A stretch of DNA of 64,000 nucleotides from Aureobasidium sp. EXF-3400. Its lineage: Eukaryota > Ascomycota > Dothideomycetes > Dothideales > Saccotheciaceae. The DNA lies in assembly GCA_024195585.1 (NCBI GenBank), contig SWBL01000189.1:1-64000 (forward strand). Direction: 5' to 3'. Below, piece after piece: positions 33,334-45,820 of this stretch. A program made the position numbers and the translations under genes. The first letter of the stretch is position 1. Every line of letters begins with the position of its first letter. A model generated the notes under the pieces. It saw only the letters and a program-made list of their open reading frames with translations, had not been told where the DNA came from and ran no database searches.

Positions 33334-35506
33334 ATGACGGACGGCAGTACAGAGGTACACCATGACTTTCAAGCTCGACGACCTCACAGCCACGTCCAGC
33401 GACTCGAACGAGCTCGCAAGGCAGGTCAACCTGTAGATGAGCAGCCGCAGGTCGGACCACGCAACCAATTCCATTGAGTCCGAATACTGAAGACATCTAC
33501 AGGAGATATTCTTCGGCGTCGCAGCCACCAAGAAACCCAACGATAAGATCGAAGTAGGCTTCTGCGCCCACGATGGCACATACAGCATGGACTTTGCAGT
33601 GCACTGCATTGAAGCCAAAGGCGATGCCGCAAAGACCTTCTCTGACTATGTAGTCATGAGAGTTAAGAACTACCAAGATGAGCACCACTACAAATACCTC
33701 GGCGCTGGTATCTCGAAGGCTGCTCGCGAAATCTCGCCAGACCTACCTGCTAGACTGTGGACCGAACTCGACATTCCTACCTTGGAATTCGAGAGAAGTG
33801 TTGTGGAGAGCGATCATGTCAAGACATCTGAAGTCGATGTCGATGAGGAGGCTGATGCCATGGCTAGAAAGTGCGTCGGCATGTATGGCCCTCAGAAGCA
33901 GCCTCTTCTTCAGGTTGGCTTCTTGAACGAAGTTTCGGTCGATGCTGCAGGTCATGCCTTACTCTGCACACTGGAGCAATATCGCAACACAGTCCGCAAG
34001 ACAACGTGGGATGCCACAATGTACTATGCCGAACGCCTCAAGAAGAAGGGCATTAGGATGGCCTTCTTGAACGCTACTCCTCAAGGTGGAGGTGTTGCAC
34101 TAATGAGACATGCCTTGGTGAGACTAGCCCGTCTCCTCGGTATCGAAATGAAGTGGTATGTTCCAAGGCCAAAGAACGAAGTATTCCGAATCACAAAGAC
34201 AAACCACAACATCCTCCAAGGTGTTGCTGAGCCCAATGAGCGCCTTACCCACGAGCAAGCCGAAACAATCAAGACATGGATCTACAGCACTGCCAAGCGT
34301 GACTGGCTACGCAAAAAGGGTCCACTGGCCAAGATCGCAGATGGAGGTGCTCACATTCTCTTCGTCGACGATCCTCAAATGCCGGATATCGTGCCTCTAG
34401 CAAAGGAGATCGAACCCGGTCGTCCTGTGCTCTTCCGCTCTCATATCCAAGTTAGAGCTGATCTGGTGGATGGTGAGCCCAAGAGTCACACTGCAGAGGT
34501 TTTCGATTGGCTGTACTCGCGCGTCAAGGAAGCAGATATGTTCATCGCTCACCCGGTCAGTGACTTTGTGCCAAAGGTTGTCGAACCTAAGAAAGTGGCT
34601 TACTTGCCTGCTACTACTGGTGAGTTGCGCACTCTCAGAGACTAAATGTACGATAGAAATGACTGACACATGCACAAAACAGACTGGCTTGATGGCTTGA
34701 ATAAAGAGCTTCGCAAAGAAGACTCTCAGTACTACTTCCGCAACTACAACACCCACTGCCAGCGCGCCAACCAACCACCCCTTGCCTTCCCTACTCGCGA
34801 CTACATTGTCCAAATCGCACGTTTCGACCCCTCCAAAGGCATCGACACCGTCATACGCTCCTACGGCGAATTGCGCAGAAAGTACTATGCAAACACCGAC
34901 CCTTCCAAAACACCCCAACTCTGCATCGCCGGCCACAGCAGTATCGACGATCCCGATGCGTCTGCCATCTTCGACAAGACAATGGACCTCATTGAGTCCG
35001 AGTACGCTGAATTCGCAGACGATATCTCAGTCATGCGACTCGGACCCATCGATCAGGAACTCAACGTCTTGATGAGCAACGCAAAGATCTGCTTGCAGCT
35101 GTCCACGCGCGAAGGCTTCGAAGTCAAGGTCTCTGAAGCTCTGCACAAAGGCGTTCCAGTAATTGCCACACGCGCAGGCGGCATACCCCTCCAAGTCGAA
35201 GATGGAAAATCCGGATTCTTGGTCGACACAGGCGATCACGACAAAGTTGCCGAATATATGCATAAGTTATTTACCGATCAGGAACTTTACACCAAGATGA
35301 GCAAGTATGCGGCTTCTCACGTCAGTGATGAGGTTAGCACGGTAGGAAACATGCTTTCTTGGTTGTATCTTGCGGATACGATGGCTGGAGAACAGGGAAA
35401 GAAGTTGGAGGTGAATGGACGCTGGATCAATGATTTGGCGAGGGAAGAGGCGGGAGTGCCGTATCAAGAAGGTGAGCCTAGGTTGCCTAGACATTACAAG
35501 ACTTAG
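33334..35506 (+). CDS. ccg-9: Trehalose phosphorylase/synthase (GT4), CCG-9-like
   Basis: Exons 33334-33450, 33503-34619 and 34683-35506 (introns 52 and 63 bp), 685 aa. The GT-B fold GT4 core is clear: FLNATPQGGGVALMRHALVR in the N-terminal lobe and FRSHIQVRADLVDGEP. The C-terminal lobe has YIVQIARFDPSKGIDTVIRS, then LSTREGFEVKVSEALHKGVP and VIATRAGGIPLQV with the E-x7-E donor-binding pattern. Fungal members of this family interconvert trehalose and glucose plus alpha-glucose-1-phosphate. The Neurospora homologue is clock-controlled gene 9. The start is uncertain: the 33334 frame gives a 52-bp intron, while an ATG at 33362 in another frame with a 78-bp intron also joins in phase. Both need a weak GTC donor. 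Confidence 0.88.
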
Positions 35507-36311
35507 AAAACATACAGAAGAAGAAAGGGCTATGACACAAGCGTGGCAAGATGCTTTTTGATAGAGATCTTTTTACGTACCTATGTCACGCTCTTAGTTT
35601 TCATATTTGTGTTTGTCATTTGCTTTCTGTGTTCTTTCCTGGCATATATATGGTGTACAACACAAACGTTGCTTCCAGGCTTGCAGATGGTGTCAACCTC
35701 GACATCAAAGCACCAACACTAATAACCTCATAGTCATCGAAGAACAAACTCAGGAAACAAAACCCAAAGTGTCTACTTGCAACAGGTATCATCGCTCTAG
35801 GATCGTGGAATCAAGAATCTGTCTCATTCCTGGTTGATGTCATGGTCACCCTGGCCTCATCCCAATCATATTTCATAAGATTTGTCTTTCTTTGAAGAAA
35901 ACATGTCCTTTGTTTTCATAGACCCTGTAAGCGCTGCGGAAGGTGTAACAAAGTGCTCAAGTAAGAGATAGGGAGATCTGAAGCATAAACGTTCGTGATG
36001 CTTTACTTGGGTAGGAGAGAAGAGACAGACCGATAGGGAGGATGGTATGCCCAGTGCCACCAACCTGGCAGCAAGTCAAATGGCACAAGGATCATAGACA
36101 CGTTCAAAGGTGAGTTCATAATGCCAACCTTGAATTTAGAAATACAGGAAAATAAAAAAGAAGAAATATGTATCATGTCTGGGTATGCTCTTCTCTCTCA
36201 CTCACTCAACAACTCTTTCCTCCAAGAAAGTCCACCAAAAACGAAAACGCTCAACGCCCAAACTCAATTTTGACCTGTACAATCTGTTCTCATCACAATC
36301 AGCAAAGTAGT
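35507..36311. other. Convergent intergenic region
   Basis: 805 bp between two convergent stop codons. It presumably contains both 3' UTRs and terminators. No gene-like frame is present. Confidence 0.5.
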
Positions 36312-37888
36312 CTAGTGACCACTCCACTCGATGGTGTTGAGATCAACACCCTCCTGGACCAGCTCCCACAGAGGACTCAATTCACGCAAGAAAGCAACAC
36401 GTTCTTGCACGGCCTTGAGCACGTAATCAATCTCGGCATCGGTGGTGAAGCGACCAATACCGAAACGAATACTGCTGTGAGCACTCTCATCACTGCTGCC
36501 TAGAGCACGGAGAACGTAGGAGGGCTCGAGAGAGGCGGATGTACAAGCGGAACCCGAAGACAGAGCGATATCCTTGAGAGCCATGAGGAGGGATTCACCT
36601 TCGACGTAGGCGAATGAGACGTTGACGCAACCAGGGTAGTGGAATTCGGGGGATCCGTTGAGAGAGGTGTGTTCCATGGAGAGAAGGCCGTCCTCCAATT
36701 TTTTGGACAAAGCGGAAATGCGCTTGGTGTCGTACTATTGTAAGAGTTAGCATCGATGACGCCAAAAGGACTGAGTAGTTCTTGACTTACCTCCATTTCA
36801 TCCTTGGCGATTCTTGCAGCCTCACCAAAACCGATGACGAGAGGAGGAGCAAGAGTTCCACTTCTCAAACCTCTCTCCTGACCACCACCACTGATGATAG
36901 GGTCGAGTCTGACACGGGGTCTTCTGCGGACGTAGCAAGCACCAATGCCCTTGGGACCATAAAGCTTGTGACTGGAGATAGACATGAGGTCAACGTTGAG
37001 CTTGTTGACGTCGAGGGGAATCTTGCCCACAGCCTGAGCGCCATCGGTGTGGAAAAAGATCTTCTTGGATCTGCACAGCTTGCCGATTTCCTCCAGAGGC
37101 TGGACAACACCGATCTCGTTGTTGACAGCCATGATTGAGACAAGCATGGTATCCGGGCGCATGGCGGCTTCCAGCTCCTTCATGTCGATTCTGCCGTCTG
37201 ACTGGACGGGTAAGTATGTAACCTCGAAACCTTCGTCTTGCAAGTGGCGACAGCTGTCAAGGACACACTTGTGCTCGGTCTGGCAGGTGATGATGTGGTT
37301 CTTCTTGCCACCGCGCTTGAAGAAGCGGGCGACACCCTTGATGCTCATGTTGTTGCTCTCGGTAGCGCCAGATGTGAAGATGATCTCCTTGGGGTCTGCG
37401 CCGATGAGTTCAGCAATGTTTGCTCTGGCTTGCTCAACAGCCTTGTCTGTCTCCCAACCATAGGCGTGAGTTCGTGAATGGGGGTTGCCGTAGAGACCGG
37501 TGAAGTAGGGGAGCATGGCATCCAAGACTCTGGGGTCGGTAGGAGTGGTGGCTTGAGCATCGAGGTAGATGGGGCGAGTTCCTTGGTCCATGACGGTTGC
37601 TTGCTTGAGAATGCCGGCGGCGGGGCTCATCATGGCTTCGGCGCTCATGCCAGTAGTGGGCATGGTGGCATCCTTGGGCTTGATTCCAGTCTCAGCGAGG
37701 AAGGCCTTCTGGTCGGCCTTGATGGTGGATTCGACATTGATAGTGGCGTTTCGCGGCGAGCTTTCGGAGACATATGAGCGAGTGGCGGCGATGCGGGACG
37801 AGAGAAGGCGAGGGCGGTAGGAGGTCGAGAGTCGTCTAGAGGACTGATGGAGGGCCTGCCTCGCGACAGAAGGGAATGAGGACGACAT
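36312..37888 (-). CDS. NFS1: Mitochondrial cysteine desulfurase
   Basis: Exons 37888-36791 and 36734-36312 (56-bp intron, phase 0), 506 aa. The Arg/Ser-rich presequence (residues 1-45) targets mitochondria. The core begins [23 protein letters not shown]-binding features are [18 protein letters not shown] and the Schiff-base lysine K308 in [15 protein letters not shown]. The persulfide-forming cysteine is C430 in [15 protein letters not shown], on the mobile loop encoded in exon 2. The C-terminal tail ends [17 protein letters not shown], the conserved Isu-interacting end. It supplies sulfur for Fe-S cluster assembly and tRNA thiolation with Isd11, Isu1 and frataxin. Confidence 0.97.
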
Positions 37889-38550
37889 TGTAATCTCAGG
37901 TTTGTTGGCGAGGACAAATGTGGCTATCAGCAGATGTCACACCAGATTGGACTTTTGCCAGACGGAAGCTCGACTGTCAGAGGCTTGGCGTCGTTGCTGA
38001 GTAAAGCGGCGTTAACCGAGTCCTCGGCCGAGAGAAGAAGGAGCGACCTGCCCGAAGACGGCGAAAGCATTGAAGCTTGCTCTTGCTGCTTCGAGAGCGT
38101 CGGCGAGTCTGCATGCCGAGGGGTCCATTGACGTAGCCGGCGCAGAATTGCCAAGCTCTTCCATAAACGTTTTTGGGACGATGCGGCCGGATGAGCGAGG
38201 CCGAAGACGTAGGCACCCAACTGCCCAAGGACACCTTCTGCCTCGTAATCTTGTTCCATTCTCGTCAATACAAGCATCGTCTACAGCACAGGTGGCACAC
38301 ACAACTGCAGCAACCGGCTTTGTGCATACTGTAAACAGTCGCGCAGCATCAGCCACACCCTGCGCCCGCCCTCCAGCCCCGACAAGATCGACGCTGCGAA
38401 TCTACAAGCCAAGACGGACAGCAGCCCCATAGCCATCTTAGTCCAACTTACATCCACTGCTCGACAGAGTTCGCCCTCCTACCCTCACCAGCCTACAGCT
38501 CTACCCCTTCCCTTGTCAATTCGGCCTGACCAACCTCAAATACCGCGACA
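37889..38550. promoter_or_regulatory. Divergent promoter region, NFS1 / RVS167
   Basis: 662 bp separate the two start codons. The long overlapping frames in it (38070-38432 plus, 38012-38356 minus) are antisense pairs without conserved features. No individual element is resolved. Confidence 0.5.
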
Positions 38551-39920
38551 ATGAGTTGGAAAGGCTTCACCAAGAGCGTCAGCCGCGTTCGTAGTCTGCC
38601 ACCACATGCGCCAGTCCACCGCTGACTCTCCTCCAGGCTCCTCAGCAGTTCAAGCAAAAGTTCAACATGGGTGAAATTACAAAGGATCCCATCTATGTTG
38701 ACGCCGAGCGCCGCTTCACAGAGCTTGAGACCGAGACCAAACGTTTGCACGATGAGTCCGAAAAGTACTTCAAGTCCATCAACGGCATGCTGGACCACCA
38801 GATCGAATTCTCCAAAGCCTGCGCCGACTTGTACAAGCCCATCTCTGGTCGTGCTTCCGACCCAACCTCGTACGTCGTCGATGGCAATCCCGAGGGTATC
38901 CGCGCTTGCGAAGAGTACGAGGCCATCGTCAAAGACTTGAAGGCATCGCTGCAACCCGAACTAGAGATGATCGAGTCTCGTATCGTGAAACCAGCCGACG
39001 AGCTTCTTGAGATCATCAAGCAAGTCCGCAAATCTGCCGTGAAGCGTGACCACAAGCAGCTCGATTACGATCGTCACCGAGCCACCCTCAAAAAGCTACA
39101 GGACAAGAAAGACAAGACGCTTAAGGACGAAAAGGCCCTGTACAAGGCAGAGAACGAAGTCGAGGTCTCAACTCAGGACTACAACTACTTCAACGACCTG
39201 CTCAAGAATGAGCTGCCCGAGCTGTTCCGACTCGAGCGCGAGTTCATCCTTCCCCTGTTCCAATCCTTCTACTACATGCAGTTGAATGTCTTTTACACAT
39301 TGCACGAGCGCATGCAGAGCATCGATATTGGTTACTTCAACTTGACCCTGGATATTGAGGCAGCCTTCGAAGAGAAGCGTGGAGATATCCAAGAAAAGGC
39401 TGAAGCTCTGACAATTGTACACTTCAAGACCAAGGGGTTGGGCCGACCTGCTGGAAGCAAGTATGGCAACAACAGGTTAGCCATCGAGGGCAAGGCTAAG
39501 CCTACAAGTCCTGGACTCGAGTCGTCTACTGCTCAGCTGTCAATTACCGACGGCAACGCGACCTCTCCTCCACCTTACTCAGCTACTGGATCGGCAGCTG
39601 GTGGGCTCTCGCGCATGTCATCTATCGCAAAGAGCAAGCCCCCGCCACCAAAGCCCAAGCCATCAAGATTCAGCGGCGTACCTCAGGCAGAGACGTGTAC
39701 GGCATTGTACGATTACGAAGCCCAAGCAGAAGGCGACCTTAGTTTCAGCGCTGGCGAGATAATCGAGGTTGTGCAACGTACGGCCAACGAAAACGAATGG
39801 TGGATTGGAAAGATTGGCGCAAGACAAGGACAATTCCCTGGTAAGTGGATTCGAGAGGTGACTTGTAGAGGAAATGTTCTGACATGAATTACAGGCAACT
39901 ACGTACAGCTCGACTCGTAG
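38551..39920 (+). CDS. RVS167: BAR-SH3 protein, Rvs167/amphiphysin family
   Basis: Exons 38551-38586, 38637-39840 and 39895-39920 (introns 50 and 54 bp), 421 aa. The start is MSWKGFTKSVSRAPQQFKQK, the amphipathic N-terminal helix of fungal BAR proteins. The BAR domain covers residues about 15-250: RDHKQLDYDRHRATLKKL, then ELFRLEREFILPLFQSFYYM. A Pro-rich linker follows (KPPPPKPKPSRF), then an SH3 domain from about 360: CTALYDYEAQAEGDLSFSAG, WWIGKIGARQGQFPGNYV. The last 8 residues come from a tiny third exon, which completes the SH3 ALYDY..PxNYV signature. It tubulates membrane at endocytic scission and links to actin. Yeast Rvs167 has a longer linker. Confidence 0.96.
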
Positions 39921-40261
39921 AATGAGAGGCGGATGCGTGGCAGTACTATTCCATAATGTGTAGCAATAGCGATATGACGTGCAAATGTGTTTCTGGACAG
40001 GCAATGGGTAGAAATGACCGCGTACAGGACAGAGGTTAGCGATTGTTAGTTCCTCTTCTTCTTCTGTGGACTTTAGCCGATAATCCAAGATTGTACTGTT
40101 ATTCAGGGTCTGCAAAGGTCAATGAGAATTTCAACGAGAATGCCTAAATGTTTGTTGGAGCTCTTTTGATGTTGTCGGACAACGCGATTGGGCGCGTCTC
40201 CCAGACTTGAGCTTGGCCGTCGCAAACCACGACCTTTTCCTTGCCATGCCCCAACGCAGTC

Positions 40262-41890
40262 ATGCCGAGGTTTGTCATTCTTCAGGTCGGAATAAAAGGA
40301 TTCAGAACTAATGTCAATGGTGTTGCAGAGAAATCATCACGCTCCAAGCAGGCCAATGCGGCAATAGCGGTATCTCCAGTCCCCTACAGGTAGCAGCTTT
40401 CACATGCGCCGACTGACGCTTCTCGTGTAGTGGGCTCACAATTCTGGCAACAACTCTGCCAGGAACACGGCATCAATCGCGATGGCAACCTCGAGGACTT
40501 TGCGACAGAAGGCGGCGACCGCAAGGATGTCTTCTTCTACCAGTCCGACGACACGCGCTACATCCCACGCGCCATTCTGATGGATCTCGAACCCAGAGTA
40601 TGATCTCTTGATGCTTTGACAAGGAAGCCGCTGAACAGGACGCAGGTCCTCAATGGAATCCAAACAGGCCCGTACAAGAACATCTACAACCCCGAGAACT
40701 TCTACATCCACAGCGGCGGCACCGGAGCTGGAAACAACTGGGCCGCTGGCTATTCCATGGGCGAGACGGTGCAAGAGGAGGTTCTGGACATGATTGATCG
40801 CGAGGCAGACGGCTCCGACAGTCTCGAGGGCTTCATGCTGCTGCACTCGATTGCTGGTGGCACCGGTTCGGGCTTGGGTTCATACCTGCTGGAACGACTC
40901 AACGACCGCTTTCCCAAGAAACTGATCCAGACATATTCCGTCTTTCCCGACACGGTACAATCCGGAGATGTCGTTGTCCAGCCTTACAACTCCCTGCTGT
41001 CCATGAAGAGACTCACTCAGCACGCCGACAGTGTCATCGTCCTCGACAATGGCGCCCTGTCTCGCATTGCAGCAGACACTTTGCACGTCCAAGCACCTTC
41101 ATTCCAACAGACCAACCAACTCGTCAGTACTGTCATGAGTGCCTCGACAACTACCTTGCGCTACCCTGGATACATGCACAACGACCTTGTCGGCATCGTC
41201 GCCTCGCTGATCCCTACACCACGCTGCCACTTCCTCCAGACCAGCTACACCCCCTTCACAGGCGAGAATGTCGAAGCCGCAAAGACAGTCCGCAGAACCA
41301 CTGTCCTCGAGGTCATGCGCAGACTGCTGCAGCCAAAGAACAGGATGGTCAGCTCGAACCCCTCCAAGAATAGCTGCTACATCAGTATCCTCAACATCAT
41401 CATGGGCGAAGCAGACCCCACTGATGTGAGTCGTCATCTTCCTGCCTTCTGTACCCAAACAAACGCTAACATCAACTCTCCACAGGTCCACAAGTCCCTC
41501 CTCCGCATCCGCGAACGTCGCCTTGCAACCTTCATCCCATGGGGCCCTGCCTCAATCCAGGTCGCCCTCACCCGCACCTCTCCCTATACCACCGGCCCGC
41601 ACACTCCTCGCGTCTCAGGCCTGATGCTAGCAAACCACACCGGTATTTCGACCTTGTTTAAACGCATCGTGCTTCATTACGATCGCTTACGCAAGCGCAA
41701 CGCTTTTCTGGAACAATACAAGAAGGAAGATGCTTTCAGGGATGGTCTCGGAGAGTTTGACGACGCAAGAGAAGTGGTCATGGATCTGGTGCGAGAGTAT
41801 GAGGACGCCGAGAAGGAGACCTATCTCAGTGGACCCACTGCTGCGCCAGAATCAGAGGACAGAGATGGTAGAACTGATGGCATTAGGTAA
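40262..41890 (+). CDS. tubG: Gamma-tubulin
   Basis: Exons 40262-40269, 40329-40369, 40431-40597, 40646-41425 and 41486-41890 (introns 59, 61, 48 and 60 bp), 466 aa. The first exon has only 8 bp. The start is [20 protein letters not shown], followed by [11 protein letters not shown]. The tubulin GTP-binding signature GGTGSGLGS lies near residue 145. Gamma-specific features are [38 protein letters not shown] and [20 protein letters not shown]. The C-terminus ends in an acidic tail. It nucleates microtubules at spindle pole bodies within the gamma-tubulin complex. Confidence 0.97.
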
Positions 41891-42833
41891 AGTCCTTGTT
41901 GGTTTCATTTCTGAGAGAGTGGCTTTTCTTTTTCTGGGGGGCGTTCTGGAGAATATCCTGGTTTCCAGGAGGGGGCAGCATGCAGACAGGAGTTTTTGCA
42001 GGGTATTGTTTTGGGTTGGTGTCGTGGCTACAAGATCCATGATCCATGTCGTTCTGCATATTCAGAGACCGAGGTTGAAATCGAGAAGCTTTGTGATCAA
42101 GCCTATCCCAGTGCGTGATCATCCATGTCCGAGGATCAATCTGGATCTCGATACAATATCATCTATCTAAGTTTCTGTTTGAGTGACTGTTCGCATTCGC
42201 TACTTGATACAATCTACATCTTTAATCTGGCTCGCTCCTTCCCGAAGAGTTTCCCGCACGTGGCTTGCTTGCTTGCGCTTGCCCTTGTGGTCTTGTGCAA
42301 CAGAACATGGATCAGAGTCATGCTCATCTTTGTCCTCTCGTTCGTCTTCTTCCCTCGAGAAACCATTGAACCAAAAAGAGGCATCCTCGCCGACGGCATC
42401 GAGGACCCATCGAGGGCAGAAAGGATAATCTGGCCGCCACACTGTTTTGGAACATGCAAGCGAATATCTTGGAACTGCTATCCATACTTGCATCACATCT
42501 CGACTTGCCCAGTCTCCATGCCTCTATGATTATGACTCAAGGACCCGAGAAAATAGCCATCGCAAAGGTATACTGGACCGACCCGTTACAGCAGGCAATA
42601 ACGATCTGCTTGCTCCATACGGAACAAGAGCCGAATTGCTACAATAGGGTGCCGATGCGCAGATCATCCAGAAGTATAATAGGGCACGTATAGGGCATAG
42701 ACAGTATCAAAGGGCAGCAAGTTGCGACATGAAACATCAGAAGATCGTCCTACCGAACTCTGAGAGCTAAACACGAGAAGTCTCCGACTGTAAATGGCTT
42801 TTTGAGTTGCTCCCTCGGGGGTCTGGCATCATC
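41891..42833. other. Intergenic
   Basis: About 0.9 kb. Frames at 42125-42529 and on the opposite strand overlap each other and show no recognisable protein features. No gene is called. Confidence 0.45.
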
Positions 42834-43432
42834 ATGCCCTCGCCAATCCGAAACATGGCAGCGAGTCTTGGAGAGAGGGATGTCTTGCTGACCTCGGTTT
42901 CTTCTTCGGGTTCTACCTCTAGCATCCACCCCACGAGTCAAGCGTGTCAGGACTATCTGACATGCCTAAGCGAAGGTGTGTCGTCAATGTGACTTTGGCG
43001 GCTGGAGAAAACAGAAGGGTGTTCTCTCGATCAGCCATAACTCAATTTCTTGATTGACACAGGGAGCGACTCTTGGCAAGTGTCGATTATGCGTCTATTC
43101 CGCTTCGATGGCATGTGTGCACGACACTGATGTTCCGGTGGTGCGGAGATGAAACGGTAGCGAAAGAAATCGTGGCGCTGTTATCGACCGCTCGCCTAAA
43201 AGCTTGGACTTGGCAGGTGCCTTCTCAGCTTCAAGCCGAGGATCAAACTTCACTCGTTCACGCTTGGCCCATGCCGAATACCTTCGATTGCTTCGACCTG
43301 CAGCAGCTTGAAACCGAGTTTAGAGTTTTCCAAGCACTAGCATTGATGATCCTAGCGACTATAGGACATAGTCAGAAGACCGGTCCTCAAACCAAGGCCT
43401 GTCTGTGGAGGTATAGCCCAGCGAGCCTCTGA
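42834..43432 (+). CDS. Hypothetical protein, two exons (tentative)
   Basis: Two frames with protein-like composition: from ATG 42834 (MPSPIRNMAASLGERDVLL) and 43063-43432 (RWHVCTTLMFRWCGDETVAK, ending WRYSPASL). They are separated by about 90 bp that ends in an ACACAG acceptor. The strongest donor, GTGTGT at 42976, does not keep phase with that acceptor. GTCAAT at 42984 does. I cannot name a family, and the exon junction is uncertain. It sits 200 bp upstream of the cutinase gene on the same strand. Confidence 0.3.
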
Positions 43433-43516
43433 ATCATGGGCCTCGCCAGTATTGGCATGCTCATTTAGCTTCGTGACAAGAGTAGGTGCATCATAAGGTC
43501 GGCCTTGAGATCTGGA

Positions 43517-43522
43517 TATAAA
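43517..43522 (+). promoter_or_regulatory. TATA box candidate for cutinase gene
   Basis: TATAAA lies 109 bp upstream of the cutinase ATG. A C/T-rich, TATA-free stretch between them fits a short 5' UTR. Position and sequence are suggestive only. Confidence 0.4.
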
Positions 43523-43630
43523 GAAGGCCTTGCCATCCTCAATCTCGTTCTCCAGATCATTCATTTGAACACTTCCAACATTCGCTCCAACACATTATCC
43601 TGCTCTACCAACACTTTCATTTCTATCACC

Positions 43631-44372
43631 ATGTTCTCAGACATCAGCCTCAAAGGTGCTCTCCTCAGCGTCTGCCTCGCTGCAGGTGCCGTTGCCACCC
43701 CCATCGAGAAGCGTGCTGCTTGTTCTAAATACACCATCATCTCAACCCGCGGTACTGGCGAACTCCAAGGTCCCTCTGCCGGTTTCTTGACCATGAACCA
43801 GAAGACTCTTGCTCAAATTCCCGGTGGTACCGTCTACAACACCGTCTATCTCGCCGCTGCAGACCAAAACTCTGCTCTTGGTACCGCAGACGTATGTGGC
43901 ATCCCTCAATCGCTCGAAGCATCTCGTTTGTTCTGACTTATCATTACAGATTGTCAACAAAGTCACCTCTACCCTCGCCTCAAACCCCGACATGTGCTTC
44001 ATCCTCCAAGGCTACTCCCAAGGCGCCGCCGCCACCGTCAACGCCATGCCCAAACTCACCGGCGCCTCCATGGACGCTGTGAAGGGAGTCTTCCTTATCG
44101 GCGACCCTGAACACCGCTCCGGTCTTGCCTGCAATGTCGACGCCAACGGCGGCTCCACCACCAAAAACGTAAACGGTCTTTCTGCTTTGCTCGGAGGTAT
44201 CCCCACCGCTTGGGTCCCCAAGACTATGGATGTTTGCGCTTTTGGAGATGGTGTTTGCGATACTACCCATGGACTTGGCATTAATGCTCAACATCTTTCT
44301 TATCCTTACTCTAGCAGTGTGCAGAGTATGGGTCAGAAGTATATGGTTGAGAAGCTTACTGGCTCTTCTTAG
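43631..44372 (+). CDS. Cutinase-family serine esterase, secreted
   Basis: Exons 43631-43891 and 43950-44372 (58-bp intron, phase 0), 227 aa. The signal peptide is MFSDISLKGALLSVCLAAGA, and IEKR is a kexin-type propeptide site just after it. The mature enzyme begins with TIISTRGTGE, the oxyanion-side strand. The nucleophile is S110 in ILQGYSQGAAA. The catalytic Asp is in VCAFGDGVCD and the His in AQHLSYPYS. Paired cysteines match the family. Members hydrolyse cutin, short esters or acetylxylan. The sequence is closer to the broad acetylxylan-esterase/cutinase group than to classical plant-pathogen cutinase, so the substrate is open. It would act outside the cell. Confidence 0.9.
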
Positions 44373-45820
44373 AGGGTTGTTTCTCTCAAATAGTGTTAAC
44401 TTCTAAAGGGCTGGGATGAGATGGTTCGTGGAAGGAATTTGATGCAGATGGCTGGGCCTCTGTATCTTTCTTTCTTGTGTTTTCCTTCCTGCTAATGAGG
44501 TGTATGTAAGGATTGATTCAATCTGAATATTGTTTTTCTTTCTGTGCTTTTCTGTCAACTTGTCTTTTTCCATATGTGTACTTTCCCTTTCCACCAACAG
44601 TCAGAGCATTGCCAGATTCCCGAGATATTCCCTGTCCGAAGAGTTCACTTCTCTGCCAACGCTCTTCTCGTCCCTATATACCGAACGACGTCATGCTTTT
44701 TTTTTCTTATTCGAACATGTCTGCAACTTGCGGAGTGCCTTGGGAGCCTTGGGAGGCCTTACAGCAAAAGGGAAAAGGCCTAATTACATCATTTTTTGTT
44801 TTGTTTTGACTCGTAAGATGGATGTGTCAGATGTCACTTACTTCCTCCGCATGTCCGCAAGTGTCATAAGATGGGAGGCCTTGAAACAAGGGTTTACGCA
44901 ATATGATACGTTTGGAACGGAATGTAGGGGTATAGCATGCCTGAAAGTTTATAGCGGTTTACGTGGTATGATGTCACCCTCTGAAGTAGTTGATTTTGTG
45001 TTTTTGATTGTTGGGGTAAAGATAACATCTTATGCTGTTCTCGATTGTAGAAGCCTAAGGTTTACTAGTATGAAATAAAGGTTGTTTAGCTCTTCTAAAT
45101 CTTTAAGAAATATCTTTTTCGATGATTAAGGGTTTGAAGGTAATTCTTGCATGCTTTTATGATTTTTTTAGTAGCGAAATGTCTTTGGGTTGAGTATAGA
45201 CTAAGCTATTAGAGCTTTTTATATACTTATGTAGTCTAAAGTATAAAAAGAGAAAGAAATAAAGTAAATAGGATATGTTTTACCCTTCCTTATCGTAGAC
45301 CTAGATTAACTCTAGTAACACTAATGATTTGCTATAGACTTTACATGTGCAGACAGATAAACGTGCGTATCTATTAAAGGACTGTATTCCCATCGCCAAA
45401 CGCAGGCAGGCAAGTGCCAGTTGGTGTGTCTACGGCAGTCGTTTACCGCTATCACGTGCTCATGCGCCTTGCTCGAACAGGCCAAACTGATGCATGCGGC
45501 CGCACACACAAATACAGAAGCCGCGCCAGCAGATACCTGATGGTAAACTCTTTTCACCCGATCGATCCTGGCAAATTTCTCAGATAAGAAGGTCCTAGGT
45601 TCGACCCCCAACACTTACAGCCTCCAGGGAGACCCACCATCTTCTTCCTCCATCGCCAGTCACTATAGCGGTGTGTCGTCTTGGCCTCAAGACTGTCAGA
45701 GTGTGGAGCAGCTCTTGATCGTCTTTGATATTCCAAGTGTGAGTACTAAATCGCAGGCGGTTAGCAAGTCAGTGACCCATTTGAACCACGGCGCCAAACT
45801 TACTGCAGGCCTTTTACAAT
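44373..45820. other. Gene-poor region with AT-rich core
   Basis: About 1.45 kb with no supportable gene. The core (about 44780-45320) is clearly richer in A and T than its surroundings. The frame at 44530-45078 is low-complexity and Phe/Leu/Ser-rich. A GGTTCGACCCC box at about 45598 resembles a Pol III B-box, but no tRNA fold could be built around it. Confidence 0.5.
44780..45320. repeat. AT-rich tract, possibly RIP-mutated repeat DNA
   Basis: A sharp local rise in A+T with many TA steps and stop codons in all frames (for example TATAGACTAAGCTATTAGAG and TTTATATACTTATGTAGTC), next to decayed genes. This is how repeats damaged by repeat-induced point mutation look in Pezizomycotina. No intact transposon frame or terminal repeats are visible, so the origin is inferred. 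Confidence 0.4.

Noticed and set aside
37927..38432. Overlapping 113-120 aa frames on both strands between NFS1 and RVS167
   Set aside because: Three mutually overlapping frames in GC-rich DNA, and none resembles a protein family. Best read as promoter.
45540..45640. Possible tRNA gene (T-arm-like GGTTCGACCCC)
   Set aside because: No matching acceptor, D or anticodon stems could be assembled at the proper distances. At most a tRNA-derived fragment.
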